Assembly (NCBI GenBank): GCA_004764695.1
Contig: SMSO01000032.1
Span: 2,196,501-2,260,500 of the forward strand
From: Schizochytrium sp. TIO01
Lineage: Eukaryota > Sar > Bigyra > Thraustochytrida > Thraustochytriidae
Reading direction: 5' to 3'
Length of the DNA stretch: 64,000 bases
Shown: positions 12,322-24,299 of the stretch, one piece after another
Position numbering within the stretch: the stretch's first letter is position 1
Layout of the letters: every line of letters begins with the position of its first letter
Program-made: the position numbers and the translations under genes
Notes under the pieces: generated by a model
The model's database searches: none
The model's input: the letters and a program-made list of their open reading frames with translations, nothing else
What the model was told of the DNA's origin: nothing

Positions 12322-15300
12322 ATGCAGCAAATGCAGCAAATGCAGCAAATGCAGGTGCCAAACGGAGGCCTCGTGGAGAGAAGGCAATCACAGCAAAGGA
12401 GACGACGAAGAGGGCATCAACCTGACCTTGGACTGCGAGGAGGTGAAGATGGGGCTCCAGCGCCGAAAACTTTGCATGAGGTGGGGTACATGGCGAAGGA
12501 TGGCATTCACATGCATGAGTTCAATGAACACAGCAGCAATGGAGGGGCCTTGCAGCAGGATTCAAGTCTGGACATGTATAACGCCAATCGTAACTCCTCT
12601 TCAACACAGGCACCTATGATGATGATGTCAGGACACGCAAACATATCCTCTAACACAACCCAACCACCAGCAAGGCCAATTCAAGGACACCCAGGGTCTT
12701 TTATTGGAAATGCTTATCCTGGAAATACCTCTGCTGGCTACAGGAACCATCTTGGAGGACATCCTGGAAATACCACAACGCTCGATTCCGCACGGCGTGA
12801 ACCCGTATCGTGGAACTTTTCGAGCGCAGTACATGAAACAAACGTCCGCAATGGAGCACCACCACCGGCCATGGCAATGCCTGCCCCGCACTCTTCCTCG
12901 TCAATAAACAATGGCTCATCTTATCCGGGATACTACTATTACTACCCAATGCACTACCCGCCGTCTAACACAATGTCCACGGTGTCACCAACATCGTCAC
13001 CTCGAGCAGATCTTGAGCCTTTTATCTGGTCCATGAATACTCCCGAAAAAATCGATGATCACCATGCAGCCTCATTAGCAACAGCCGTGCCAAGAGATGA
13101 AATGGGGTATTTCGACCCCGTACATCTTGACAACCACGATATAGACATGACCTCCACCCAAGGCCACCTGGCAAGAACTCAGCCTCAAAACTTACATGTT
13201 CCACATCAAAACTATCTGCAGCAGTCACAGCAGCAGCAGCAGCAGCAGCGACAACAACAACAACGGCAACAGCATCATGCCGAGGAGTCTGGGGCTGTCC
13301 TTTCTAAGATGCCCAGGGAGAAGAGAAAAACCTCCAATGATAGTGTAGGCAGTGGGGCGAGCAATAGCAGAGCTAGCAGTGGCAGTGGCGAAAATCTCAG
13401 CAATGCTGGTCATAACAACAACAGCGGAAGCGATAATAGCGGAAGCAGCAGAGGAAGCAGGAAGGGCAGAGGCAAGGGCAAAAGTCGCGGCAGAGGCAAA
13501 AGAAAGGGTAGTAACACCAGCAATCCTAAGCATGACAACAATGACAACAACAAATTTGGAGGTGCGAGGGACCAAATCCAGGGTAGAAAGAATTCGAAGA
13601 CTCGAAGTAAAGGAAAGCATGCCGCAGAAAATAGTACGGCAAATCAACCACGCCCACAGCTTCGCCAACGACGAGGTAATACCCCCCCAGCTATAAGCTC
13701 AGCTCCAAACATGCATTACTATGCCAACTCCCCAATGATGGCGACAATCGATCATGATGATGCCATGATCATTCAAGACGCAGCTCCTGATGCTTCAACT
13801 GCGCATACAGCTACCTCATCGAGAACTAGCAGCAGTGAAGCTCGTTCTGTGGTATCGGGAACAAACGTGTCTACAGACGAAGCCATCTCCCACATGCATA
13901 CCTCTGCAAGCTTTACCACCGACCCAAACAATAATCTTCATCATCACCAGCAGTATCATCATCACCATGTGCAACATGATCAGATTCCAGGCTTGTCTCC
14001 TCCACCACTGCCTAACTCTGAGTTCGTACCTCCCCTCGTCGCTCAACAACACCAGCATCATCAACAACCACCCTCCCACGTGCCAGAACATATGGTCATC
14101 CCCGCAGAGCGACCTGCACGCAAACGCACCAGGCGAACACCAAAACGGTGGGATCTCCAAGCTGTTTCAGCCTTGATGGTCTTTGTACGAAATAATCTTT
14201 CCAATAGCAATCGGCATACCCGGAACTGGGCTGGGTGCGCTGAGCGCTGGAATCGCCGGAGACCCGACCTCACGCTTAGTAATGACGACCTCAAAATGAA
14301 AATCAAACAGCTCGTTCGCGAGCGACCCAACCGATCCCAACACAAAAATTGGGACCGCATTAGCAAGGCAGCCTCGGAAACGGAAGGTATTGGAGTTCCT
14401 CTCAAATATTGCTCCTATACCAAATAACCTACCGTTGGTGCATATGGCGCGTTACATGTTCTACCGTCGTTTTAACAATACGCAGCTACCTCCACCTCTT
14501 CCTGCGCCAATGATGCCACCTGGATTAGCGAATGCTGATTCATCATCGCAATATGCCTCGGGGGGAGCCATTGACTTTCATGTAGCACCTTCGCAGGCTA
14601 CAGTTGGTACGCAACGCAATAGCAAAGGGTCACGAGGTCGTCGAGAACCTCGAGGATACCTGGCCCTGCTTGCCTGGGCACAACCGTATCGCAACATTGT
14701 TGTCCAGTGGCTGCGGTTAAACCATCTTGAACAAGGTCGTAGTGTGTATGAGCTACAGACGGCCCTCAACCAAATCTTCACCCCTTACGATGTAAGTCTG
14801 GTACTACGGGGAGGCTGTCCATGCTCCTCGTGCCGGAAATGGGGACTTCAGTGGAACCCTTTGACCCCCTCCGCCGAAGCGGATGGACAACTTCAATTAA
14901 ATCACACCCGTGAACACCTCAATATCCTTCACGAAGTTCTATCCTCTTACGATGCTGACAAACACCAGCACCGTCTCGAGAGATGGCATGCCACTGCTGT
15001 GGGGCGAGTGGATGCTATTTCCCAGTGGTCATTAGATGAGTTCTCTGACTTTGTCGAGCCGCTCCTTGTTAGTATGGATAACTTTGCAACGTTCTCTTCG
15101 CAGCTCAGGAACTATTATTCCCAAACTGCCACAACGACCTCGCACATGTCGGTCGCTCAAATCCTCAGTAGCGTTGAGCAGAATACTGCTTGCAAGCAGA
15201 ACAAAGATGATCCTTTCTTAGCAAAGTCCCAAGGATCTGCCGGCAAGCAACAAGAACTCCAACAGCATAATAGCCACCACATACAACAACAATACGCCCC

Positions 15301-15481
15301 GTACCATGTCGGGTCTGGAAACATAGATGATGATTTCCCTGACGACAATAATGTGAGTAGAAGCTTCTTGTTTGACACACAAGATACGCCGATGCTCATT
15401 CCGGATGCAGGTTCATCTTCATCATCGTCCAAGACATCATCTTCGGCACCGACTCCACCATCAGTTCCACCAAGTGTATGA
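12322..15481 (+). CDS. tandem family member 1: Myb/SANT-like plus CxCxxCxxW protein, split by a +1 frameshift
   Basis: No known family recognised. The first frame begins at ATG 12322 (Met-Gln-Gln repeat) and stops at 14427. The frame one base on is open to 15481. Aligned to the two paralogues downstream, conserved sequence leaves the first frame after the Ser-Glu codons at 14374-14379 and resumes as RKVLEFL in the second (from 14381). One extra base, for example in the AAA at 14378-14380, accounts for the break; bridged, the product is about 1052 residues. Order: about 600 disordered residues rich in Gln, His, Ser and Asn (Q-run near 13230, Gly-Arg/Lys stretch near 13460-13510); a basic stretch RKRTRRTPKR; a Myb/SANT-like segment with spaced Trp (W610, then RNW, then ERW); the motif C-x-C-x2-C-x2-W with Cys codons at 14816, 14822 and 14831; then WSLDEF. 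A nuclear, DNA-binding role is inference. Start uncertain: ATG 12490 or an upstream exon are possible. Confidence 0.65.
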
Positions 15482-15611
15482 CCAAGTGTGTGAGTAGCAA
15501 TGGTATGTCCGGTTAGAAACACAATATATCGAGGAATACAATACTCGCAAGCACGTTCTCAGACACGTTTACGATAGCAGCATACCAAAATCAAAAATTA
15601 CTGCAAACATA

Positions 15612-15932
15612 TTGTCAGCAAACCAAGATTTCCCCTTTTTCAGCTGTGATCAGAATTTACGAAGTCTTTTCGAGAAGTGGAGAATTCTCTACATCACTCT
15701 GCTGAAGTGGTCATGTTTTGATTGTTACCAAGATCGCTCTTCTGTACAAGAAATCTTATTGGAGGTGTCAAAGCCATCTTTAGATCGCCCAAGAATTCCA
15801 AACGATGTTTTCGAATTATCAGGTATGCAAAACATTGATGGAAATAATCGCAATGCTATCAATGCTTTTGTCCTGGAAAATGCAAATGAAAATTTGTCCA
15901 GTGTAATGCTTGATGCCACGTGCCGCAAATGA
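15612..15932 (+). other. possible diverged fragment of the tandem family
   Basis: A 107-codon open segment without an ATG start (first codon TTG). It contains WRILYIT followed by SCFDC, which recalls the ILIMT..CSCTLC core of member 3. The rest does not align convincingly. I rate it a weak candidate for a third dead copy and not a gene. Confidence 0.2.
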
Positions 15933-17390
15933 CTTTATTTTCAACTTGACCTTTCTCTTCCTTACTACCTTCCCTTCTTCTTTTTCTCTTCTGCCTTTTC
16001 CCTTCTCTGTCACCTGATGGTGCAGCTATCGCCCTTCCTATGTCTCATCCAATCGATCTCAAGACAGAGTGCAGCTTACATTCTATCCAAGCATTAAGCT
16101 CTATAAAGGTTGGATCGTGTAGAACCTAGATAAAGTGGTGCTGGTGTTGGTCAAATGGATATTAGCTTGATTCTTGCTGAATTCCACAAAGCTATGGTTC
16201 AAAAGGTTGTAATTCTTAACATATATTAATGTACAAAGTGTACGTACACTAAACAAATCCTCGTCTTCAAGTTGGTGCATCATGTAACAACTACGATTTG
16301 AAATGTTACGTCTGCAAGTTTTGGTGCCCTATTGCTGAGATCTCCAATCGAAGGAACTAGTGGATAAGACATTGCTAGAGTTCTTGGTGTCCCTTTGTAA
16401 AACCCCATTGACATAAGGTTTACATTAGAGCAAGAATAGGCAGCCAGGCTGCCCGAGCCAAGAACTAAAAGTGTGAAGAAACATTAACTACACCCAAGCG
16501 TGGTTTAGCTTGAATCGATGATTGGAGAAGGTAAATAAACCTAACCCCATCGATTATCTCTAACCACATTCAAGAATGTCTTATTCTCCCTAACTACTAC
16601 ATGAATCCACCTGTCCTGGAATTCATTCCCCAGGACAGCAGTTCGCTAACACTTAAATCAACCTTCTTATAACCTTCATCAAGCTTCTTGCCCTCATCTT
16701 TACAGTCAACCTCACGCTAATCAGTATCACCTTTCAGAACCTGTTAAAGTTCAATGCTCCCGTTTCTCGTCAGACAAATGATTTATGGAGGTATATAGCA
16801 GATCCACTTTAGAAGTATGCATGTAAGGTTAGCCGGAATTCTTAAGAATCGCAGAGATGACCCACTACTTTACCCATGTTAAACGCTCCATCTATCTTCC
16901 AACAAAATAATGAAATTAGCTCGGATGGATAGATTTTGTTGAGTAAATTTGCGTTATTTATTGAATTTTTCGCTTCAAAGAATGACAGACATACGGAATA
17001 AACCTAAAAAGGCATTTCCTAAATAACTACAGCACATCTCCTACGACCGGGTATCGAGCACGAGCTCTTCATATGCTTTGGAAGATTGGAGCTTCATGAA
17101 TCGGCGATGGATTTTATAGACCAGATTCGCTGATCATTACTATCTAAATATAGTAGCAGAAGCCAAGGAGCTTAAATATGCTTTTCTTTTTACCCGACAT
17201 TGTGGTGATTAGACTTCAGAGGTAGTATGGCTAGCGAATTGGACGCCAGGACGCATTGGAATCCAATCCATAGCAGCATTTCTTTTCATGCATACCATCG
17301 TGATGTCCGAGACCGGGATTTAATCCTCCACTACCATGAAGGATACAAACTCTCAATTAAAATTTCTGCTAATATTACTGCCTTGCGCAT

Positions 17391-18044
17391 GTGCCAGCAC
17401 TCATCTTCCATGATGTTGATGGATGTGATTCTGACGTCGGAGGACTATTGTCTTCACTTTGCCAGCCGTCACTTGCTAAGCAAGCTTCACCGTGCGACTC
17501 ACCATGCCCTTGTCAGTTGATGATTAATAATCTCTTACCAAAAGAACTGCGCATCAAACGATGGCTCGCACCTACAGAAAGTAGCATTTTTATTTATTTT
17601 CGTGATAGAATTATCTTCCACTTTTCCCTTCCATTTTTCTTTTCAAACTTAGGAGTGATGAATCATCCAGCAAACAACTTATAGGTAGTAGTACATAATA
17701 CCTACCTACCACCAACTCTTTAGAATAATTTTGTTTTGAGCTTTGTGCACGTGCCCAAGTTGAGGTTCACAAAGCTTACATTAAAAATTCACCGATCTTC
17801 GAAAGTCACGTGGTGCAAACTGTGCTGTGCTCATCGACCCTTCTCTAGGAACTGCGTACCGAAACTGGATCCTGCAACGCAAGTACTTATTTGTGGCGGC
17901 ATGAGCTGTTTGTGTGAACTTCAAGTTCAAGTCTATACCGTAACCTTGGTGTCCAAAATGGTGAAAATTTTCAACAAAGATTGCAAGATGGCTATGACAT
18001 TGCATCAGCCACAGTGTGCGAAATCCGCAGAGTGTAGCAGATGA
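17391..18044 (+). pseudogene. remnant A of the tandem family (motif region)
   Basis: One + frame runs from about 17391 to a stop at 18042-18044, broken by TAG codons between 17670 and 17730. The downstream half shows the order seen in member 2: KIHR aligned to DIHR, AHRPFS aligned to AHEPFS 9-11 residues later, then VLICGGMSCLCEL in the position of the ILxxxCxCxxC motif, with one residue missing between the last two Cys. The upstream half (INNLLPKELRIKRW) can be aligned to the helix before the conserved Trp. The stops and the damaged Cys motif say it no longer encodes a full protein. Homology is judged by eye from short blocks. Confidence 0.45.
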
Positions 18045-18239
18045 TTGCAACTTAAAACTTCGCTATCGGAAGTTTCGAGTTGTATTCTTCAGGACCTCGG
18101 CTGGCTGGTCATCTATCATGGGCATGGTGACGACGCAGTCATTGTTTTCAGGAACTTCACTAGCACTATTAAATCAAGCCCTAACCTCAACTCTGCCCAG
18201 TACTTTTTGAGCCACCGTGATCCTTCGAATTTGTCTTGA

Positions 18240-18800
18240 AGTCCCGGAATCCAGGAACTATTCTGAACCTGCAGAACCACTGCGGCACGATCTTCAACGT
18301 GAAGTTATTCTTGCGAGATCCGACTAGAATGTCAAGCTGGATTTCGACTTGGATGATTACTAGTACATTTCCGAAGTCAATCTCTGCAAGAAGTCTACCT
18401 CAGAGTAGTTCGGGTTCACTCATCAGAACTTAAAGCCTTTTGAGTGAGTATTGGTCCAACTATGATCCTTCAGCATTTCAAAGCAACTCGAATGGGCAAA
18501 TTCTTTTATGAATGCCTCGAGCTGGTGAGGGGCGTAGTTGCAAAACGAGCGGCATTCTACACTAAAACCATCTAAATTATGCACGAACAAAGCTAAGTGC
18601 TTGAACACCGCTACAGATACCAGGAGACCTCATCTTGCGATGAATTTTTATTCACGTATTACCCAAACAGAGTACAGCAGCATGGTTATTGACTTGATGC
18701 TTGAGCAGAAAAGAATCGAAACTATCAGAAGCCCGGATTCTTCTCTCGCGTAAATGAACATAAATTGGAAAACGAAGATGAAAATACTCTTTGAGAGGGT
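18240..18800 (+). pseudogene. remnant B of the tandem family (acidic and helical region)
   Basis: In one + frame the sequence is coding-like but broken by many stops. An acidic block NVKLDFDLDDY-stop-YISEV resembles the acidic NIDIEEISE region of member 2. It is followed by MILQHFKATRMGKFFYECLELV and KRAAFYTKTI, which fit the YD.I...KRNFKAIF helix of member 3. Stops include TAG (three times), TGA and TAA. It lies downstream of remnant A and covers more N-terminal parts, so it looks like a separate dead copy. Confidence 0.35.
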
Positions 18801-20096
18801 TAACAATTTATTCAAAGAGGGATGAATCAACATCAGAACTTCCCCACGGACTGATGCTCTAAAAGAAAGACTCCAAAGAACTGAGCATACTTTGAAGCAT
18901 AGCCGTCACTGCCATGATGACCATCATTGATGCTTGTGCTACACTTCGCTCTTCGAAACCTTGGCCAAAACTGCGCTCCAGCTGACTTCAGCTAATTCTC
19001 AGTGTCTTCATATGTTCCACTGGCAGCAGGCATAGGTACTAGTGCTAGGTAGATAGATCGCATTCATCGCTAAGGGAAGAATGTCTTCAAGCCACTAGCC
19101 AAAAGCAATCACCATCTTCTCCATGGATATCCAAGCAAAACAAATGGCCAATTTGCCAGCTCCAAAACAATCCTTTCAATGAAACGAGTGTCGTAAAACC
19201 CAAAGACTCTCAAACGCGCGTGCAATTGCAATACTTGCACCCATCTTTCTGGGATCACTCCCTGGCGCATCACTCATCAAACAACGCGTATTAATGATAC
19301 TTTCACTTTATGACAATCCGAGTCTGGTGCTAGAAGCTCACCTCCAAAAGTTGGTGTCCCGCGGCATGGTTCCGCAACGATACAAAACTCTAATTCTACC
19401 CCCCCCAATCCTAGCACCTGCTGAGGATTTAATATAAAAACGTTAATGTAGATGAGGGAAAGGGGTAGAAGAGAACTTCATAGAGGAACCCATTTACCTT
19501 GAGAAAAAGCCCAGACCGGGGGGTTGATATGATTTTCTGTTATCAGGCGTGGGAGGTACGCAATTTTTATAAGGAACGCAAAGGAGCGAATGAAAAGCTT
19601 TTAGCTTTCCCTTCACAAGGGAGCAGCAGACCTGGAACAAATTTGGACGAAGGACTTCGCTCGTGGCGGCAGTATCTCTCGGGCTGACGCGGGGAAAAGG
19701 AACGTTCGTTTGTGATTTAGCTGGGTTTCCAGAACGCGGAGACAACGGTGCTGCAAAGTGGATCATCGCAGAGAGAAACATCTCGTCGGACCAAAAGGCT
19801 GGCTATATTGTATTTGACAAGCTTTTCGACTTCTTGCGAAGTAAAGGAGGAGGATAGCGACGCAAGACAAACGAATTGCACTAAGCAACTCTTTGGAAGT
19901 GAACCTATTATATTGTAGTCGAGCATCAAGCCTCTCGTTTGTTTTATTAGATTTGACGACTGCTACTGTCGTTGACAGAATAATTCGTCACTTCATCGGT
20001 TGCTTGATAGCGAGAAATTGATTGTCTCCAGCCAAAGTGCACCAAAGCTTGCAAAGAAACAAACTAGCAGTTTCTAAGAAATTTAAAGAAGGCAAC

Positions 20097-22100
20097 ATGG
20101 AACAAGACAGTAGTAATGAATTTCTTTCTGATCCACATATTCATGGATTGGAGGAAGCGTTTGCAGCAGAGACGGGGGCTGCTATTGACTACCTAAAAGC
20201 CGAAGATGATTTTCCCTCAAGCAACTTTAGGCAGGAACGAGGAGATTATACTGATCATGTATCCCCAGAAATACAGGTAAATATTGAAACGGCAGAACCA
20301 ATTGCCACAACTGAGATCCAACATATTCCAACACCAAATCAACAGCAGCTAAACGCACCATCCAACAATACAGTAGAAGACTACTCATCAGTAGTAAACC
20401 AGCACATCTTGAATCAGTATGAGGAAGGACAGCATGGGAGCAGCATTACTTATTGCCCAGTTAATGCCGGTGTGGCGTCTTTTGAGGATGAATCCTGTGA
20501 GAGTTCTCACAGTAGAGACAATACAGTTGAAATGCCAAATTCGCAAATTTCGACGGGTGAGTTGATTGATGCTGATCTCAATGATATCGAGCTTGACCCT
20601 TTTTTTACCAATGTTCATGTAAACAACGACGAGGGCGTTAGAGATGCAGCATGGGCCCAAAATCATGGTGCTCGCCTTGACAGCGGCTTGCGGAACCATA
20701 GTCTCAGCAGTGACCTTATCTCTGATACTATTATTCTCCCTTTTGACCTCTCCTTTAATATTGACCCTTCAGACTTGTCGGTTAATATCGATATTGAAGA
20801 GATCAGTGAGTGCCATGGTCAGACTAAATACGTTGATGATGCTCCTTCCCGAAAACGTCGAGCTTCTCCGCATGCATCTGTAACTGACGATATTAGTGAT
20901 GTGGAAACAGCCCCTGCCGTATCACCCCCGACAAGTCCAAACCCGAGTGTTTCTGATACTAAACCAAAGACGCCAACAGGCAACAAGAAATCCCGCAAAC
21001 CTATCGATTCCCAGCTCAACCTCGACCAAACAATTTCCCTATACGATGGTATTCAAAAGAGCATTGCTACTACACAAAGACAAGAACGTAACTTTGCCTC
21101 CCTCTTTAGGATTTTCAAAGAGCGTTATGGTTGGTTTGGTGATAAGTTCTCTGACCCCAGTCTCTTTAAACAAAAGGTTAAACTTTACTGTAATGAGCGC
21201 CGCAAGCGCGACCAATTGCAGTTCTGGAAGAAAATCAGCTCTTGCAAGGGTGATGAAAACAAGGTACTAGCTATCATTGATCGCGAATTCAAGGGCAAGT
21301 CTAATGGGCACATCTCGCCCAATTATGATTTTTCCCCACTTGCCAAATATCTGGCGACTCGCACACGTATTGGTGAGCGCTCCCCAGGTATTATTAATAC
21401 CTGGGATGCTAGTGCACGTAGTTGCATTGTCGAGCCGATGTTGGACATTCACCGTCGCGAAGGCTATGGTGCTTTTGCCCTGGCCCACGAACCTTTCTCC
21501 AGTCTTGTGACTCTTGGCGAAGTCGAGGTCACGATCCTTACGCACTGTGACTGTCCCTTATGCCAGGAGTGGAATATTCCTTCTGGTCTAGATATTGCTG
21601 AAACAACAACGGCATGGACGCGAGCTCGCATTGGTATTATGCGCGATGTACTAAAAGCGCATAGTGCGATGGGCCGCTATGGAGATGTGGCAGACTTTGC
21701 TGAGCAATGTCAAAGAATACCTGCACTTAAATACTGGAGCATTGACCGTTTACAAAACTTTCTGGAAAGCATTCACAGCACCACCTCCTGTGACTTATGC
21801 TCATCCATGCGTTGTCGCAAAATTAGACGCCGCCATGCCGTTGAGGATAAGGAGGAAGAGAAAGATTATTATGATACAGATTCGCTCAGCAACGAGGATA
21901 CATTTGAGAGCCATGATATTGGCCTTCTTTCGCTTGATCAGCTCGATGCCCTAGATAAGGAGGAGTCTGATGTTCCCCAATATCTGAGATATGAGGATGA
22001 AATTAGTCTGTCATGTCTTTATAAGATTCCCACTCTGGCGATGGCGATGATGTCGTTGAATGCTTCGCCCTTTGTCTTATCCTGTGATTATTTATCATGA
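20097..22100 (+). CDS. tandem family member 2: helical plus CxCxxCxxW protein with acidic tail
   Basis: The open frame reaches upstream to a TTG at 20022, but the first ATG is at 20097, giving 667 residues. Function unknown. Residues 1 to about 300 are low-complexity and acidic, with a hydrophobic/acidic alternation (FDLSFNIDPSDLSVNIDIEE). Basic patches follow (SRKRR, NKKSRKP). The shared helical segment carries RNFASLFRIF, the block QKVKLYCNERRKR and FWKKIS. The second shared domain contains MLDIHRR, AHEPFS and the motif C484-D-C486-P-L-C489-Q-E-W492. YWSIDRLQNFLE follows, then a second Cys group (CDLCSSMRC) beside a basic run, and an acidic C-terminus. The Cys groups suggest zinc binding, and basic plus acidic segments fit a nuclear regulator; both are inference. 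It is intact and intronless, so the family is not simply a set of pseudogenes. Confidence 0.75.
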   Translation: MEQDSSNEFLSDPHIHGLEEAFAAETGAAIDYLKAEDDFPSSNFRQERGDYTDHVSPEIQVNIETAEPIATTEIQHIPTPNQQQLNAPSNNTVEDYSSVVNQHILNQYEEGQHGSSITYCPVNAGVASFEDESCESSHSRDNTVEMPNSQISTGELIDADLNDIELDPFFTNVHVNNDEGVRDAAWAQNHGARLDSGLRNHSLSSDLISDTIILPFDLSFNIDPSDLSVNIDIEEISECHGQTKYVDDAPSRKRRASPHASVTDDISDVETAPAVSPPTSPNPSVSDTKPKTPTGNKKSRKPIDSQLNLDQTISLYDGIQKSIATTQRQERNFASLFRIFKERYGWFGDKFSDPSLFKQKVKLYCNERRKRDQLQFWKKISSCKGDENKVLAIIDREFKGKSNGHISPNYDFSPLAKYLATRTRIGERSPGIINTWDASARSCIVEPMLDIHRREGYGAFALAHEPFSSLVTLGEVEVTILTHCDCPLCQEWNIPSGLDIAETTTAWTRARIGIMRDVLKAHSAMGRYGDVADFAEQCQRIPALKYWSIDRLQNFLESIHSTTSCDLCSSMRCRKIRRRHAVEDKEEEKDYYDTDSLSNEDTFESHDIGLLSLDQLDALDKEESDVPQYLRYEDEISLSCLYKIPTLAMAMMSLNASPFVLSCDYLS

Positions 22101-22620
22101 CTGATACATCCAACCTGAAATCTATATTTTAGCAACCTTCTTGGCTCAAACGACGTAGGTATATGTCTCTCGTTTGTTTGCAAGCTGATCCTAGACCGCA
22201 GATTTAGGATAGCTCATAACAAATCACTCAAGTATTCTATTTTTTCCCACCCATAAAGTTGATATTTGTTTGTGCCTGAATTTCGCATTGCTAACTCTAT
22301 ACAGTAGACAAATTTTGTTTGAAGTTTCACTACATAATACCTTATCACCGCAGCCAAAACAACGAAAAGGAGGAATGATGGCATTCTCAACCTCGTACTT
22401 TTCTTTCGTTGCATCCACACAAAGCAGCATTCAACATGACTTTCAAGTGTGCCCAGTGATTGTAGCATAGGTTCGATTCTGCGGTATTTGATTAAATTCA
22501 CAAGCAGACTACAGTTATGACTCACCTTCAGCTCAACTAGTTACGGAATCCAATAGTTTTAGCTTGGAAAAAAGCACTTCAGAGGATTTGTTGAAATAGG
22601 AACAAACTCGAATGTCTTTT

Positions 22621-22674
22621 AAGCAAGAGATGGGCACACTGTTAGGAAATCTGGAGTGTGCCCATCTCTTGCTT
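22621..22674. repeat. perfect 20-bp inverted repeat, 14-nt loop
   Basis: The left arm 22621-22640 (AAGCAAGAGATGGGCACACT) and right arm 22655-22674 are exact reverse complements around a 14-base loop. As RNA the stem could extend outward past a G-U pair with TTTC/GAAA, to about 25 pairs. It lies 520 bases after the stop of family member 2. It could be a small-RNA precursor, a fold-back element or a 3' structure. Confidence 0.9.
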
Positions 22675-23360
22675 GAAAGGTGAAACAGCAGTTTTGCAGC
22701 TAACAGAAATTTCTTGGTTATTTTCGCGCTAAAGCTGTCAGGCCGTCGTTCTGCTAGGATATAGTAGGTATCACTCAACCGCCCCATGTCGTACAAGCCC
22801 CTCTTTTTTTTTTCTTTTTTTAAGAAGCGTCACGAGTACGCATGGGAGACTCTGCCTTCAACAAAGCAGCCAAGCCAAGCCAAGCCCACTCCACTTGAAA
22901 CTCGGGATCACATTTCCACTCTCCATCCTTATTCCTGCGTTTGCTGAACGGACTTCATTCAAGCTATGCCATCCGTGAAATTTCTTTAAATTTATGTTCT
23001 CCCTAGCCCTTTTTCTCTCTTTCACAGCTAGGCGCTCCTGTAGCCTTCAACTAGCGAGAGTAACAATTCTATCCATCTCACTTTCGCTCGTTTCGCCGGA
23101 GAACCATTTCCAAAAATATTTGCTAACTTGCCCTGTACACACGCTCCAAATCTGCAAAATCTGCAAAAACTGGAAGTTCTAATCATTTCTTTAAAATTTA
23201 ATTTGTTTTTACTTTTATTTTCATCTCTAAAATCACTCACAGATTGGAGCGATCTTAATTCCACCAGTAGAGAGTCATGGTTGCTCGTTATTCCAGTTCG
23301 TTATTATTATATTTGCTCTGTTTATCTTTTTAAAATCTTTCAAGTTTACTTTTTATTGCC

Positions 23361-23419
23361 TTTCTTCTTCTTCTTCTTCTTCTTCTTCTTCTTCTTCTTC
23401 TTCTTCTTCTTCTTCTTCT
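23361..23419. repeat. (TTC)n microsatellite
   Basis: Nearly 20 perfect units in the spacer between family members 2 and 3. Confidence 0.9.
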
Positions 23420-24218
23420 AAAAGTTCCAGTTGCCTTGCTTGATTCAATAAAATAATAATAATAGTCTAAGCACGTGAGGAAGTTCAGAGCTCACACCAA
23501 AATGTAGATCAGTTGATCATCCAATCGTTGATCAATTTGAACGGTGAACTGACTGCTCTTGTGACTCTCGCACATCGCTTGTGCTGTGCCCGACTGCTGG
23601 AAGTTGAATGAGAAAGGTCGATTGCCCTGGAGATGGGTTCTACAAAGCGGTAAAACGTGTTTGCCCGAAAAAAGGAGCCATAGATCACACTCTTCCTTTT
23701 CATCAAGTTTGGAAACTTAGAAAAGTGTTCTTTTCTTGTTTCTCTGCGGACGAGGAACAAATCACTCTCCTCTCCTTTCAGAGATCAAGCGCACGCAGCG
23801 ATTAGCCACTATGACAGCGCCTGCTTCGATGACCCGGTTTAGACAGCATTCAGATGTTGATGATAACCTGAAAGGACTATGACATCTGCATTATCAATCA
23901 ATGCTAGGAGATGTTTTTAATCATGGCTGAGTGTACTCCCTACTACTCACTTGCACGTGCCTAGAAAATAGGCTAAACCATAGCGGTTCCTGATAACAGT
24001 CTAGATAAGTAAAAATGTCGGGGCTAAGCACCTCTATTTTCTGTACTTTTCTTCTTATCATTTTCTGTGCAAGCTTAACCCGTTTGGCTGATCCTCACGC
24101 CGTGCAGCTTCGCCAAAGCTGGAAGCAAACAGTAGAAGCCTTCTCTTTGTCAACGATTAGCAAACTCTTGATGTGCCAATTGACAATCCAGCTGCAAATG
24201 AGAATTTGTGCTCTCGAA

Positions 24219-24221
<3 letters not shown>

Positions 24222-24272
<51 letters not shown>

Positions 24273-24299
24273 CATCATCATCATCATCATCATCATCAT
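24222..24299. repeat. (AAT)n(CAT)n compound microsatellite
   Basis: A perfect AAT run switches abruptly at about 24272 to a perfect ATC/CAT run of nine units. Confidence 0.9.

Larger units (their letters stand above)
15482..20096. other. spacer with decayed paralogue material
   Basis: There is no intact gene in this 4.6 kb between family members 1 and 2. It contains the remnants listed separately (15612-15932 weak; 17391-18044 and 18240-18800 stronger). There is also an open segment at 19499-19857 that changes frame near 19670 and ends SSDQKAGYIVFDKLF...; I do not recognise it. A short perfect hairpin (GGCAGCC/GGCTGCC) lies near 16440. Confidence 0.5.

Noticed and set aside
14422-14427. AAA-TAA at the end of the first frame of member 1, as in Euplotes +1 frameshifting
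   Set aside because: The alignment places the frame change about 45 bases upstream, and the sulfatase break has no AAA-TAA. Coincidence is the simpler reading.
14387-14528. A GT-AG intron of 142 bases that would repair the frame of family member 1
   Set aside because: It fixes the frame but deletes the helix (KVLEFLSNIAP...) that aligns with members 2 and 3. The tempting 99-base GT-AG alternative (14387-14485) does not change the frame at all.
18300-18420. TAG as a sense codon, suggested by three in-frame TAGs in coding-like sequence
   Set aside because: JMJD7 in the same window ends in TAG at the expected place, and the same remnant also has TGA and TAA stops. Decay is the better explanation.
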